Origin: Amorphophallus konjac
Lineage: Eukaryota > Streptophyta > Magnoliopsida > Alismatales > Araceae
DNA: 64,000 nucleotides
Direction: 5' to 3'
Assembly (NCBI GenBank): GCA_022559845.1
Contig: CM040125.1
Location: 326,995,829-327,059,828, forward strand
Part shown: positions 19,543 through 31,501 of the stretch, piece by piece
How positions within the stretch are numbered: position 1 is the stretch's first letter
Layout: the number at the start of each line of letters is the position of its first letter
The notes under the pieces: generated by a model
What the model was told of the DNA's origin: nothing
The model's input: only the letters and a program-made list of their open reading frames with translations
The model's database searches: none
Position numbers and translations under genes: made by a program

Positions 19543-21541
19543 GCCCCATGGTAAGGATCTGGATTAAGTATGTGTAGCACTTTTAGCTTGCTTCTGATAT
19601 CCTGATCCTCTTCAGGTGTTGTATTAGATCTTCCTTCAGAGGTTGTTCTTGAAGAGGAGGCCTCTACCTCCCGTGAGGGTGGCGAAGCCCAGGAGGTGGC
19701 TGGGGCGGTCACTATAGAGGAGCGTTCCAGGGAGCGTACTCTGTCTCGTACGCCTGCTAGCAGCGGTAAGCAAAATATTCTGGCTGGCAGCTATAGGCCT
19801 TCTTTTTTCAGTTGCTTCTTCTTCTGTGGGATTCACTTATGCTTTAATTGATTTAGGAGAAGCAATGTCGTCGTTAAGTCCGACAGCACCGGCCATCACC
19901 GCGGTGGTAGAGAAACGCACAAAGGCGATGAAGGAGGCTACTCCTGTGTTGGTTCACCGTACCTTGGGGCGTTTGGTGGCTGCGGGTGTCAGAAAGAATC
20001 TTTCTGAAACCGCATTAGGAAGTTCCATTTCTACACCGGTGGCGAAAGAGCTGGTTGTTGTTTCTTCGGAGAGCTCTTCTTCTTCGAGCGAGCCGATCGA
20101 TTATGAGTATTCCTCGGATACAACCTCTTCTGACACCGGAGAGTTTCGCCTACAGCGGTCGACCGGAGGCAAAGAAACATCGGAGAATATGGAAGTAGCA
20201 CCAGGCTCGCCCGACATAGAGAGCACATTGCTCGAAGCTGGCCTTTTTACCGATGATACGTCGATATCTGTGCCGTCACCCAGCATCTCTTCTAGTTCTT
20301 CCGACTTGAGCCTGTTTGACTTTGATGTGAGTAAGAAATTTATGTTGTTAATTGACTATGCATCATTGCTTAATCTTTCATTTCATTTGTTTGGGCAGAT
20401 TCCCATCAGTTTAGATGAGGCTTACAGCTTGCCAGCCACTACTCTTGACACATCGGTGATAGCTTTTATTGGTCCAGTGCCCAGGCGTAGCCTAGCGCCC
20501 ATCATGGGGATACCTATAGGGGCCCCGATGCCTATTCTAGGGTCAGCAGTGTTCGGCCTACCTTCCATTCTGCATCCACTGCCACGGCGTCTAGAGACAT
20601 CGCTAGACGTGCAAATTTTCGGGCACGTTCTTGAGCGGATACTGATGGTTGAGCCCTTGGCGATAGCCGCACCCGCGACAAATCATACCTTGGGATCCCC
20701 GGTCTCGACGTTCATTGCAGCCTCGCCACAGTCGGGAGTGCCTGCCCTCTTGCTTGTGACCTAGCCCGAGGTTCCAGCGGTGGATGTAGCTCCTGCGCCT
20801 TTAGCCATAGTCATATTTGGCACTCCAACTGAAGCTGATGTAGCAATTTCCTCCCCCCAGGCAGTGGCGCTGCCCTCCTCATCCTCAATCATGGATATTG
20901 ATATCTGGAGAGTAGTGGACAGTGTCATGGAGTTTACTCTTCCTCCAGCAGCACCTTGTGGCCTTTCATCCTCAGATTTGCCAGTGAGGCAAAATTTGGA
21001 AGTGTTACGGACACTGGTCTCTTCTCAGCAAAACTTGACATATCAGAGCTTGAGAGAAATAGTGGGTAGAATGACGACCATACTTCAGGCAATTGGCTAC
21101 CCTTTAGAAGAATGGGCTCAATGGGTACTTCTTATGTTAAAATATGTAAACCGTTGAGACTTCATTGGAGAGGAGCTGTCCAATCAACTTGCCGCGCTGA
21201 GGATGCAAAAATCCGAATTCTAGTAAGTGTTGCCGCCTCTGAGAGAGACAACAGATCAACGCCAAGGCACCATCATGACTTCAACTCGGGATATTTATTT
21301 TCTAGAGGGCAAGGCTGCAGAGTTGGAGGCCCAGCTGGCTCAAATCAAGAGTGAATTGCAGAGACTACAAGACGCCCGGGCGAAGGACGTGCAGGAAGCC
21401 GATGTAGCCGAGGAGCAGGCGATGTCGGTTCAACATGAACTAGAACCTCTCCAGACTCAGGATGACCATCTGATACATATGGCAACTTTTTCATTTGTGG
21501 GCATCCTACCCTTTGATGAAATATTTCGCGGGATGTGCTAG
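19543..21541 (+). pseudogene. PMD gene, part 2: Ser-rich and coiled-coil C-terminus
   Basis: Coding sequence resumes after A2. Probable introns with GT-AG ends are 19551-19639, 19766-19856 and 20327-20398. The exon joins at 19765/19857 and 20326/20399 both keep the frame, which supports them. The protein part is Ser-rich and acidic (ELVVVSSESSSSSSEP, SSDTTSSDTGEF), then Pro/Ala-rich, then a heptad-like stretch (KAAELEAQLAQIKSELQRL) ending at 21541. Nonsense codons stand at 20762, 21155 and about 21222, compatible with transitions. The duplicated CCTAA shows directly how the two gene halves joined before insertion. Confidence 0.6.
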
Positions 21542-22447
21542 CCTCCCATCGTTCTATGAATCTTTTTCTTACCTCATCATCATTTTTTTTATTGTAAGTC
21601 AGGGGTATGCCCCAAAGGTAATGTACCAACCGGTTTATCTAAAGATAAAATTATCTTTATCCTCTCTCCTTGTGTTTGCATTTTTAATTCTTTGCCAATA
21701 TGATATGGCCATGAGAGAGGATTGTTCAATGCCTGGAGGGGTGAATCGTGTGAGTATACAGGAAAGCGCTCACTCCTTCAGCGAAGGGATGAGTGGATCG
21801 CTTCACCGTAGTGAGCACACCGATCGAGAGGTTCAGCCCTTGAGGGGTTTGATCATTGACAGGGATCAATGATAGAGCATGGGAAAAGGGTTTTGTGTAT
21901 CGGATCAGATGGAAGGCCTGTAGTGATGAATTGGGGTGGACCCCAGTGAGACTGAGGGTTAGCGCCGCATTAGGACGGATGGCTTATCATCGGCTTAGAT
22001 GAAAAGTCTGGTCCGAAGGTTGTGTAGATTGTTCCTGACAGAGTGTCAGATGCCAATCAAGATAATATTGCTGGCATGGGGTTCATGCCAATGCAAAGAG
22101 TAACCTTATGATCAAGGGCATCATCATCATCATTCTCTCTTTTTTTTGAACCACATTACTGATTTAAGTGCCCTTTCGGGTTTTCACTGGAATCAACCCC
22201 TTCTTGCTTTTGCCCACGCACCTTTTCAGGTTTTCACGTGGCAGGGTACCTAATTTTGCTCATAGTGCCCTTTCGAGTTTTCACCACGACTGGATTTTAG
22301 GCCATTATTGCCCTTGCTCAGTGGAATGTTTGAGCAAGTCTGGCGGGGCACCGTAATTTTGAGCCCCCATTTTTTTTGATATCACTTAGGAATGGTGCCC
22401 ATCATCAATATAACTTTATCCGTTGGTGTGGACAAGGAGGGTCTAAG
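21542..22447 (+). other. 3' flank of the PMD gene with degenerate repeats
   Basis: No gene seen. A probable 3'-UTR contains CAGGGGTATGCCCC and AAAATTATCTT (21600-21660), also present at the end of the LINE at 36720-36780. Between 21895 and 22110 a motif like GGCTTAGATGAAAAGTCTGG recurs in diverged form; it appears again at 28765-28790 beyond A3. TGCCCTTTCGGGTTTTCAC-like motifs recur at about 22170, 22207 and 22266. Confidence 0.45.
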
Positions 22448-24519
22448 TGATGCGGGACGGGACCACGGACACGACAAGCTCGCGATCGTACCTTAACGAG
22501 GGAAGCGTCGGATGTGCGCGGTTGAGAAACCGGCTGTGAGCTAGGGTGGTCGGCTCTCACTTGTGCCCGGATCGGGTCACGGGACGATAACGCTCTCTCT
22601 CGCAGCAGCGGTGATATAAATAGAAAGCGAGCTAATTACCCTATCATGCTCTCTAGCAGCGGCATAAACAAGCATATATGAAATAAGCGAAATGAAATGC
22701 CAAGTGTAGGAGCGAAGACGATACCTCCACGCGCTCGGCGTGGGGAAGACGGACCCGGCCGAAGTCGTACTCCCGGAACAATTATACACGGATATTACAG
22801 AAATGCAACTCGCTGCCCACTCCACGCAGGGAGGTAAAGGGCTACACAATGGGGTCCGGGAGGACCGAATTCGGGTTGACGGGCGGCTTCTCGCGTTGAT
22901 TCGGCAACACCCGAACACGTGCCGGTGGGGCCCACGTGCTGTCCGGAGGGGCCGTGTGGGACCCGGTGGCACCGCTGTAGTGGTGGATGCCCAGAGGGTC
23001 GCTCCTTGGGATGGCGGCACGCTGGTTCGCCGGCCGGAGGCCCGGCGGCTCTGTTCGGCACCGGTCGAAAAACCCGATCGGAAATCTGCCGGTTCTGTAT
23101 TTCGGCGCGTGCTCCGGCGAGAATGGGCGCTGCGATCAGCCCCGATGTCGGATCGACACGAGACCGGTGCCGTTGGAAAGCTAGCTTGAAGTTCTTCAAC
23201 CTAGGCCCAAAGATCTGGCCTGGATCTGCTCGGATCTTGACTTATGGAATTTTCAATCTCCTGTTGTACAGTAACCGAAGACTCAGACCTGCAGAGAACT
23301 TGACTATGGGTTGCCTTTGACCGTGAGGTAGACGTCCGCATATGGGGTTGTGTTCTTCAGAGAAGTTGTTGGAAATGGAGTTGGGAAGACAGAAAAATTG
23401 GTTTGGACACGTTTGGATGTGTCTATGATTTTCTGTGATTTGTTTACTGGATGAATGTCGGATCTGGGATCTGACTGAAAGTACTGTAGCTCTGGTAGAA
23501 CATGAATTATTAAAAATAGGTAAAAGGACGATAAAAATTGAAGAAAAATTGTGGTGGTAGGGGACGATGGACAGAACACCCAGTTAAATTGGGAGGTCTA
23601 AAACAATTCAAAAGGGTGGTCAAAGGTGGAGAACTCAGGGCTACTGTCACTGTAGACAATGACAGAACAGATCTGAGATTGAGAGTTGAATGAAAAGGTA
23701 AAAATAAGAAACGGTGGATTTTGAACCTCAAGTTTTTTGTGGAGAAGGGGCTAGAAGATAGGAACCAACCCTCAAAATTTCAAATCGATCTGAACTCGTG
23801 GCGGGCTTCAGGAATTCACGAACTACACCTCTGTCCAGCAGGACAGAAACTTGATGACGATTCCACGGTGGCTCGAAGGCGGCACGAACGGCGGCGGCGG
23901 CGGCACCGACGATCACCGGAGGTTGAGAGGGGATGAAGGAAGATAAAATCACTCTAGATCTGGGGGTTTGAGGAGAGGAAACCAGGGGGAGAGAGGGAGA
24001 GAGGGCACACCCTTCTTGCTTCAAGCAATTTTCACATAATTTCTTCATTAATCTCTAATGACACTATACATAGGTTTATATAGAAAATGGAAAGGGGTGG
24101 GGGGCTGATAATTTCATGGGAAATAAGTCATTTTCTTCCCCCATGTGGTCAAAACTCAAAAAAAAATAAATTACATATGAATGGAGCACTCCTTTGACTA
24201 GGTAGGTAAGGTAGGTGGCCAACCTTTGAAATTTTAACCCCTTTGTCTCCCATGTGGTCAATTAGCATTCAAACCTTCTAGATGACCACCTAGGATGGTT
24301 GACCAGCCCCACATGGATGAGGTGGACCAATGGGGAAGGGGAGGGGGGCCCCTAACTGGACCTACTACACATTTGCACAAAAACCCACACAATCCAAGGG
24401 AATGACGCATTGGCTTACAAAGCCGTACAATTGCGCTTATACTTTCCCATGGATATAAAAATAAACTAAAGGACACAAATGCAAAATAAAATGTACATGC
24501 TCGGCGTCGATTCCCATCA
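22448..24519 (-). repeat. A3 3' LTR
   Basis: A 2072-base LTR with the U5 palindrome CCACGCGCTCGGCGTGG at 22727-22743 and R-U5 of subtype II. It nearly matches 26600-28663 apart from scattered substitutions and a few short indels. Confidence 0.9.
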
Positions 24520-24900
24520 ACTCTCCCCGGGTGGGAGGAACTCGACCCCGTCGAGTAGGGGTAAGGATGCTCGAATACTCCGGCGGATCCGTCACCGTGC
24601 CAAGTAACGCGGGTACGCTCCACTCCAAGTGACCGTCACTTGCTCATTCCATATATACTCGATATGCACAAGCTGCTATGGGCTAAAGGTGGGCACTCCG
24701 GGTGGGGCACTCTCAAAGGGAAGGAAGCAGCTCGAAGACTCACTAGGAATCACCGCTGAGTCCCTGTAGGTGACTGATCCGGGTATAGATGTAGAATCGA
24801 CCCAATACTCATCAAGTGAGTCCACTCGCCTCTTACTCATAAGAGACCGACAACGAGCTTGCACAAGACACATGCAGACTCACCATGCAATACACACAAA
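24520..24900 (-). pseudogene. A3 integrase C-terminus/chromodomain scraps
   Basis: Minus-strand codons give DEYWVDSTSIPGSVTYRDSAVIPSE, a decayed form of the YGISSTFNVSDLVAYRDPVVIPSE segment of A2. Weak chromodomain-like codons continue to the LTR. Most of the C-terminal domain seen in A2 is deleted. Confidence 0.55.
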
Positions 24901-24956
24901 ACAAACCACACAAGGAAAATACACCGACTCATATATGACCCTAGACACACCTAATG

Positions 24957-26293
24957 TTAGTCTGACCCGTACATGGGTGACGGCGAACCAGGACACCCGA
25001 ATGTGTGCCATGCATGCATGTTATGTAACCGGAGATGGGTGGTATGGGGAACACCTAAACATCCAAGTATGACCCAGTCATGCATGGACGGCCCTTTAGA
25101 TTTAGGAGACGTGAGTGGGCTAGGAAAGTCGGGTGTGGAAGAGCCGGGTGTAGGTGTATCGTGGGCGGGCTTGGTGGGTATGGAGGACCCAACCCGTAGG
25201 AAAGGGATATGAAGGTGGACTTCCCGAAGAAGTGAAGGGAATATGAAGGGTCTAGGGATCCACTAGGGAAGGGGTCAAAGGGATCAAAGAAGGTATGACC
25301 CCTTATGGTGGGTTCCAACATGACATGGTCCCAATCGTGAAATTCTTGAAGGTGTGAATGCTCACCTTCATCCGTCATAGTGAACGGGACAATGGTCATG
25401 TGAAGAAAATAAACTTCCTCCCTCGGGCAAAAGGAAATGAAGTCGGACTCGGCCGGCATCGGGAGGAGTAGAAGAATCTCCGTGGTGACACACCCCACGG
25501 TGCACACGGAGGTAATGGATCCTAAGGCCGGATGGGTGAAGGTAAGACTAGCGGGTTGGTCAAAGCCTCGGGCTAAAAGATGCGTCAACTCCCATTGTGA
25601 ATCTAATCCCATAATAAGGTCATCCAAAGTATCGACATGGTGACTAGACCGAAAAGTTGTGTGGTAGGAGTTGATGGACACCAAAGGTAGGGTAGGGTCC
25701 ATAGACGGGTAAGGGTGTGGGACCAAGCCATCCTTGAGCTAACTAAGAAGCGGCTCGGCTATGTATAATGTACCCGTTAGAAATACGGGTGGCTCGGGAT
25801 GAGGTGGCTCCAAGCGCGAATTCGAAGGTGGAGTGGGCCGTTGGGGCTGGGTGGCTGGACATACGGGGTCCCTAAGGGTGATCTTACCGGGTAGGTATGG
25901 TGGGCATAAGGTGCAAGTCCTCTTGTCCCAGTCAAGATTGGCCCTTCTCTCTCCTAACCACTTTTGCCCTAAAATGATGCATGAACCAGCAAGTGTGCCG
26001 ATCCTGCACCATGTGCCAGCGGTGTAGAAAACAGAGCCGATCCTCTTATAGAACTCAACACAAGCAAAATCACCATCGCAGACAATCTCGCCTGTCTTGG
26101 AGAGAGACTCCACGATGTCAAGAGAAACCCAATTATCCGACTCCCTATTGGTGAAATGGAGTTCCGTTGTGGACCCGTTGGGTAGAGCGGCTTTCATAAT
26201 GAGAGGGGCAAAACCAAATGCTCGGTCCATGAGGACATTCATTTTGGCCACAAAAGTTGACCACTCGGACGTATGGTCTTGGGGATCGGCCAT
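24957..26293 (-). pseudogene. A3 retropepsin-like domain fused to X
   Basis: ATG at 26293 (MADPQDHTSEWSTF) opens a frame to 25055, broken by a TAG at 25739-25741 (a Trp codon in sister copies). The first 170 codons resemble a retrotransposon protease. LIMKAALPNGS is followed by a segment placed like D-S/T-G-A-x-x-N-F-[IV]-S but reading NRESDNWVS. Later IILGQKWLGERRANLDW parallels the family's [IV]-[IV]-LG-x-x-WL motif. The catalytic Asp-Ser/Thr-Gly is absent. X follows (PEPPVFLTGTLYIAEPLLS, LPLVSINSYHTTFRS, GHTFFDPFDPF). After a frameshift the C-terminus reads GCPG then YGSD and a stop at 24957. Confidence 0.6.
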
Positions 26294-26584
26294 GGGTAGT
26301 GGACATGGACATGCATACACACTAAGGACCCTAGATGTAAACCAAGACTCGGTACGTGGCGGAGATAACCGATCCGAAGATCACTCGCGCAAATGTGCGG
26401 CCTTTCCGATAGGCGTAGCCTAACGTTCGGACAACACCTTTTGATATACCGAGTAAAGGGATGTATGCGACCCAAAAACGACTCTTTTTGTTATTTTGAA
26501 AATATGATGATCCTAAACACGACTTAGACAATGACTTAAATGACACTCTTTTTTTTTTGTTTTGGACACCATAGACTCAAACTT

Positions 26585-26597
26585 GCTCTGATACCAA
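26585..26597 (-). promoter_or_regulatory. A3 primer binding site (initiator tRNA-Met)
   Basis: The minus strand reads TTGGTATCAGAGC next to the LTR end at 26600. Confidence 0.9.
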
Positions 26598-26599
26598 AT

Positions 26600-28663
26600 T
26601 GATGCGGGACGGGACCACGGACACGACAAGCTCGCGATCGTCCCTTAACGAGGGAAGCATCGGATGTGCGCGGTTGAGAAACCGACTGTGAGCTAGGGTG
26701 GTCGGCTCTCACTTGTGCCCGGATCGGGTCACGGGACGGTAACGCTCTCTCTCGCAGCAGCGGTGATATAAATAGAAAGCGAGCTAATTACCATATCATG
26801 CTCTCTAGCAGCGGCATAAACAAGCATATATGAAATAAGCGAAATGCCAAGTGTAGGAGCGAAGACGATACCTCCACGCGCTCGGCGTGGGGAAGACGGA
26901 CCCGGCCGAAGTCGTACTCCCGGAACAATTATACACGGATATTACAGAAATGTAACTCACTGCCCACTCCACGCAGGGAGGTAAAGGGCTACACAATGGG
27001 GTCCGGGAGGACCGAATTCGGGTTGACGGGCGGCTTCTCGCGTTGATTCGGCAACACCCGAACACGTGACGGTGGGGCCCACGTGCTGTCCGGAGGGCCG
27101 TGTGGGACCCGGTGGCACCGCTGTAGTGGTGGATGCCCGGAGGGTCGCTCCTTGGGATGGCGGCACGCTGGTTCGCCGGCCGGAGGCCCGGCGGCTCCGT
27201 TCGGCACCGGTCGGAAAACCCGATCGAAAATCTGCCGGTTCTATATTTTGGCACGCGCTCCGGCAAGAATGGGCGCTGCGATCAGCCCCGATGTCGGATC
27301 GACACGAGACCGGCGCCGTTGGAAAGCTAGCTTGAAGTTCTTCAACCTAGGCCCAAAGATCTGGCCTGGATCTGCTCGGATATTGACTTATGGAATTTTC
27401 AATCTCCTATTGTACAGTAACCGAAGACTCAGACCTGCAGAGAACTTGACTATGGATTGCCTTTGACCGTAAGGTAGACGTCCGAATCTGGGGTTGTGTT
27501 CTTCCGAGAAGTTGTTGGAAATGGAGTTGGGAAGACAACAAAATTGGTTTGGACACGTTTGGATGTGTCTATGATTTTCGGTGATTTGTTTACTGGACGA
27601 AGGTCGGATCTGGGATCTGACTGAAAGTACTGTAGCTCCAGTCGAACATGAATTATTAAAAATAGGTAGAAGGATGATAAAAATTTAAGAAAAATTGTGG
27701 TGGTAGGGGAGGATGGACAGAATACCCATTTAAATTTGGAGGTCTACAAAAATTCAAAAGGGTGGTCGAAGGTGGAGAACTCAGGGCTACTGTCACTATA
27801 GATAGTGACAGAATAGATCTGAGATTGAGAGTTGAACGAAAAGGTAAAAATATGAAACGGTGGATTTTGAACCTCAATTTTTTTGTGGAGAATGGGCTAG
27901 AAGATAGGAACCAACCCTCAAAATTTCAAATCGATCTGAACTCGTGGCGGGCTTCAGGAATTCACGAACTACACCTCTGTCCAGCAGGACAGAAACTTGA
28001 TGACGATTCCACGGCGGCTCGAAGGCGGCACGAACGGCGGCGGTGGCGGCACCGACGATCACCGGAGGTTGAGAGGGGATGAAGGAAGATAAAATCACTC
28101 TAGATCTGGGGGTTTGAGGAGAGGAAACCAGGGGGAGAGAGGGAGAGAGGGCACACCCTTCTTGCTTCAAGCAATTGTCACATAATTTCTTCATTAATCT
28201 CTAATGACACTATACATAGGCTTATATAGAAAATGGCAAGAGGTGGGGGGCTGATAATTTCGTGAGAAATAAGTCATTTTCTTCCCCCATGTGGTCAAAA
28301 CTCAAAAAAAATAAATTACATATGAATGGAGCACTCCTTTGACTAGGTAGGTAAGGTAGGTGGCCAACCTTTGAAATTTTAACCCCTTTGTCTCCCATGT
28401 GGTCAATTAGCATTCAAACCTTCTAGATGGCCACCTAGGATGGTTGACCAGCCCCACATGGATGAGGTGGACCAATGGGGAAGGGGAGGGGGCCCCCTAA
28501 CTGGACCTACTACACATTTGCACAAAACCCACACAATCCAAGGGAATGACGCATTGGCTTACAAAGCCGTACAATTGCGCTTATACTTTCCCATGGATAT
28601 AAAAATAAACTAAAGGACACAAATACAAAATAAAATGTACATGCTCGGCGTCGATTCCCATCA
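26600..28663 (-). repeat. A3 5' LTR
   Basis: A 2064-base LTR, the promoter copy of A3, ending against the target duplication CTAAG. Subtype II R-U5, including CCGATGTCGGATCGACACG near 27288-27306. Confidence 0.9.
28221..28230 (-). promoter_or_regulatory. TATA box of A3 5' LTR
   Basis: The minus strand reads TCTATATAAG, followed downstream by the conserved ATTAATGAAGAA block. Confidence 0.6.
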
Positions 28664-28668
28664 CTAAG

Positions 28669-28796
28669 CAAACAGATTATGCACATCGGTTCTGATGGGA
28701 TATTAGACACCGTCATAAGTATATTATGGGCATTGGATTTATGCCAACGGAAGGAATCATGTTTATCTGGCTTAGACAAAAGGTCTAAACCATTAG
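28669..28796 (+). other. PMD 3' flank between A3 and B1
   Basis: This 128-base strip continues the sequence interrupted by A3. It carries another diverged copy of the TGGCTTAGA-AAAAGGTCT repeat found at 21895-22110. No gene. Confidence 0.5.
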
Positions 28797-31501
28797 TGAT
28801 GTGGCACAACCTAGGATGCCACGGGACGACTCAATGCACCTTGGACCTAGACTCGCAAGCACATAGCCAAGATATTGGACTCGATGTTGGCGGGTTCACT
28901 CACACAGTGCGCACTCTTTCCCGAAGGTAATTCAGGATGATGGTGAGGGTCCGGGGCAGGACCTCGCTGTTCCGAGGGCTTGGTTATGCCAGGGCTGACC
29001 CCCGGAGGGTTGGGATACCCCCGATTGTGGGCGGTTAGCATGCCTAGGGCGTGGGTTCGTGGATGGCACTCGTAGCTCACTCCGCGGCGGGGTGCACAAA
29101 CAAGTGGAATGGGGGCACGGGCACTCTCTCACTGTCCGATGGGCAACAAATATGATACAAGCTGAGTAAAGAAAATACCAAGAAAGGTTGACCATGCGCT
29201 CACCTGATTGGTTTGAAGAAACTGATCTCGGTCGGAGACGAGGGCGAGCGGGAAAGCGTGGGTTCGCTACCCGCACGCTGCGCCGATGCCGCTTGACCTG
29301 CGATGATGAATTACAAAACTACTCCTCACGTAGGAGGGTTGATCACGGGGTAGGGTAAACCAATTACAATCAAACACTACCTCCTCGTAGGGAGGGGCGC
29401 TTAGCCGGCCAGGCGGGGAGGGGAATCAGTGGCGGGATGGAGGTGGCCGGATTTCCGATCTGCACAGTCACTAGCGCAACTGGTTCCCTCTGGGACCAGC
29501 AACTTGTCAGGGATGAAGCTCCCTACCTAGATGTCTGATGAAGGCGAGGCTCGCACCTCTGGAAATCTGTTCATCTTGGGGAGCTCCAGGAAGAAGAAGC
29601 TGCTTGTTCGGATGACGGGGGTGCCGAGGGTGACCAATCCCGTGAGACTGCGCATACGTTGTTTTTTGCTGGCCTGAGGTGTCTTGTTTGGGGTGGTACC
29701 ACCAACAGGGATGTCAAAATGTGCTAGGGCTAGCTTCTCTGGAAAGTGGGATGGCCCAATCTTGGCTCCACCAAATATCTCCTTGATGCTCACTCGTAAG
29801 GTGAAGTGATGGCTTCTGTTCACCAGCATGGTCGTACTGGGGTAGAAGTAGAAATAGGGACCCAACTTATAGTCACTGTAGCTCTCTGATCTGGAGTCAT
29901 ATGGGGTCAGGGCAGACCTTAACAGAAAGAGGGGCGCCTCAGGGATATTCCAGGACTGGAATGGCCACGTTTTGATGGGAGGGCTGCGAGCACCGTCTGT
30001 GCTCGTGAGGTTGCACAGTCTGGGTCATCAGTGGGATAGGGGCGCCTTGTTGGGGTTGGTCCTCTCAACCTCGACGCCAGATTAAGCTGAAACCACCGCC
30101 ATTGTGAAGAGGAGAGCCCAAGGTCGACCTCCACCAAAGGGGAGGAGTTGGGGCTGCCAGTTGGAGGGGTGATGGCTTCAGCAATCTGGCTGGCGCCAAG
30201 CTTCCTGAGGGGGGGCGAGCAGCCTACGCACTCCTAGAAAGATAGTCGTTCCGGGGTGCTCCGGTGGTCAAATGAGGCCCATCTACCTAGAAGTGAAAGA
30301 GGACTCTCAGGGGAACACCCTTACCAAAGGCCATGACCAGACTCCTGGGGGAGAAGGCATGAGGGCTTCTGTAACTCATCTATGTCTCCAGCCGGAGTCG
30401 ATCTGCGCAGCCTGAAGGAAACAGGCCTCACGCCCAGCTCCGACCTCGGATAAGGGTGCTTGACCTCTCGTTATGAAGCTACTTCGGAGTAGAGTGTTCT
30501 GATGTTGTGCTTGTCACCAGGAACTGCTCAGAAGAGGTGGTGGCGTCGCTGCAACAGGGTGCCCGATCTGCTACTGTGTCTGCCTCGGTGGTAGTAAGAG
30601 ATAGAGATGGGAAATGGGGAAGATGAGAGGGGGGAAATGGGGTGGAAAAGGGCTGGGGCGATCCCTGGCTGTGGGGGGCCAGGGAGAGGGCGAACCAGGC
30701 TGGGGAAGGGGAGAGATGGGGTGCTGGGGCGGATCTAGCAAGGGGGGAGTGGCAGCTGCGAACTGGGTTGGAGGAGAGGGGCGGAGGTGGAGTTCTCTCC
30801 TTGGTGGGAGAGCTAGGGGAGTTAATGATAGCCTTGGGGAAGGGAAGAGGTGTGTTGGGGAAGGGAAGGGGTGCTTGGGGAGTGATGTTCTACCTTGGGA
30901 GAGGGAGGAGACTCTTGGGGATTGTGGGTGGTTTAATGGGGAAGTATTGGAGGAGTGGGGAATATGAGGGGTTCGGGTGAGGTGGCGGTTGAGGTGGCCA
31001 CTAGGGCTGATGTGGAGGTGAGGGGTTGGATGAGGTGGCAATTGAGGTGGAGGGGAGGAGAGAGAGAGAAGGGGTCGATCAAGAGAGAGAGGGGAGGAAG
31101 AGAGAGAGGGAGGGGTGCACCCCCTTGAGAGAGAGAGAGAGAGAGAGAAGAAGGAGAATCCACTCCTAGAGGGGAAATTAATTCACTCAAAGTGATATTT
31201 TTAATTCTCAAAGTATTAGTTCTACAATGGAGGGGGTGGGCTCCTATTTATAGACATCCCACTTTTCACATGACCAAACTACCCTTGACAAATACTCAAA
31301 TGACCAAACCTATCCAAGGGGGGGCGCCTCTGGGCCAGCCCACTTAATTGGGCCCAATTGGCTAGACAAGCCATCCTATTGACCCATTAACCTAGCTAAA
31401 TGACTCAAATAAGGAAAATTGCATAGATAAGACTCAAAGAAAATGAAAAATACATGATAAGACTCAAAAAAATTACAAAGAAGCACGCGATGTCCTCATC
31501 A
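28797..31501 (-). repeat. B1 3' LTR (family B)
   Basis: On the minus strand this 2.7 kb repeat begins TGATGAGGACATCGCG (31501) and ends TGCCACATCA (28797). It matches, in reverse and with clear divergence, the plus-strand LTR B2: TTTGAGTC-rich start, TATA (TCTATAAATAGG on the minus strand, around 31245-31252), GGCGCCCCC block, and a GCACG/CCACGCTTCCC region. A (GA)n run lies at about 31124-31148. The left flank is ATTAG; the partner duplication was not found because the other end of the element is missing. Confidence 0.75.

Larger units (their letters stand above)
22448..28663 (-). mobile_element. A3: complete non-autonomous element, TSD CTAAG
   Basis: LTRs at 22448-24519 and 26600-28663 are very similar over their whole length. 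The 5-base duplication CTAAG lies at 22443-22447 and 28664-28668. The element is 6216 bases. On the minus strand it begins TGATGGGAATCGACG and ends GTCCCGCATCA. Its 2.08 kb interior has no gag; instead a retropepsin-like segment is joined to X. It is younger than A1, A2 and A6, judging by LTR similarity. Confidence 0.92.

Noticed and set aside
30571..31211. Proline- and serine-rich ORFs and Gly/Glu ORFs near the B1 TATA
   Set aside because: Purine/pyrimidine-biased LTR sequence is open in several frames at once; no domain and no conservation in B2.
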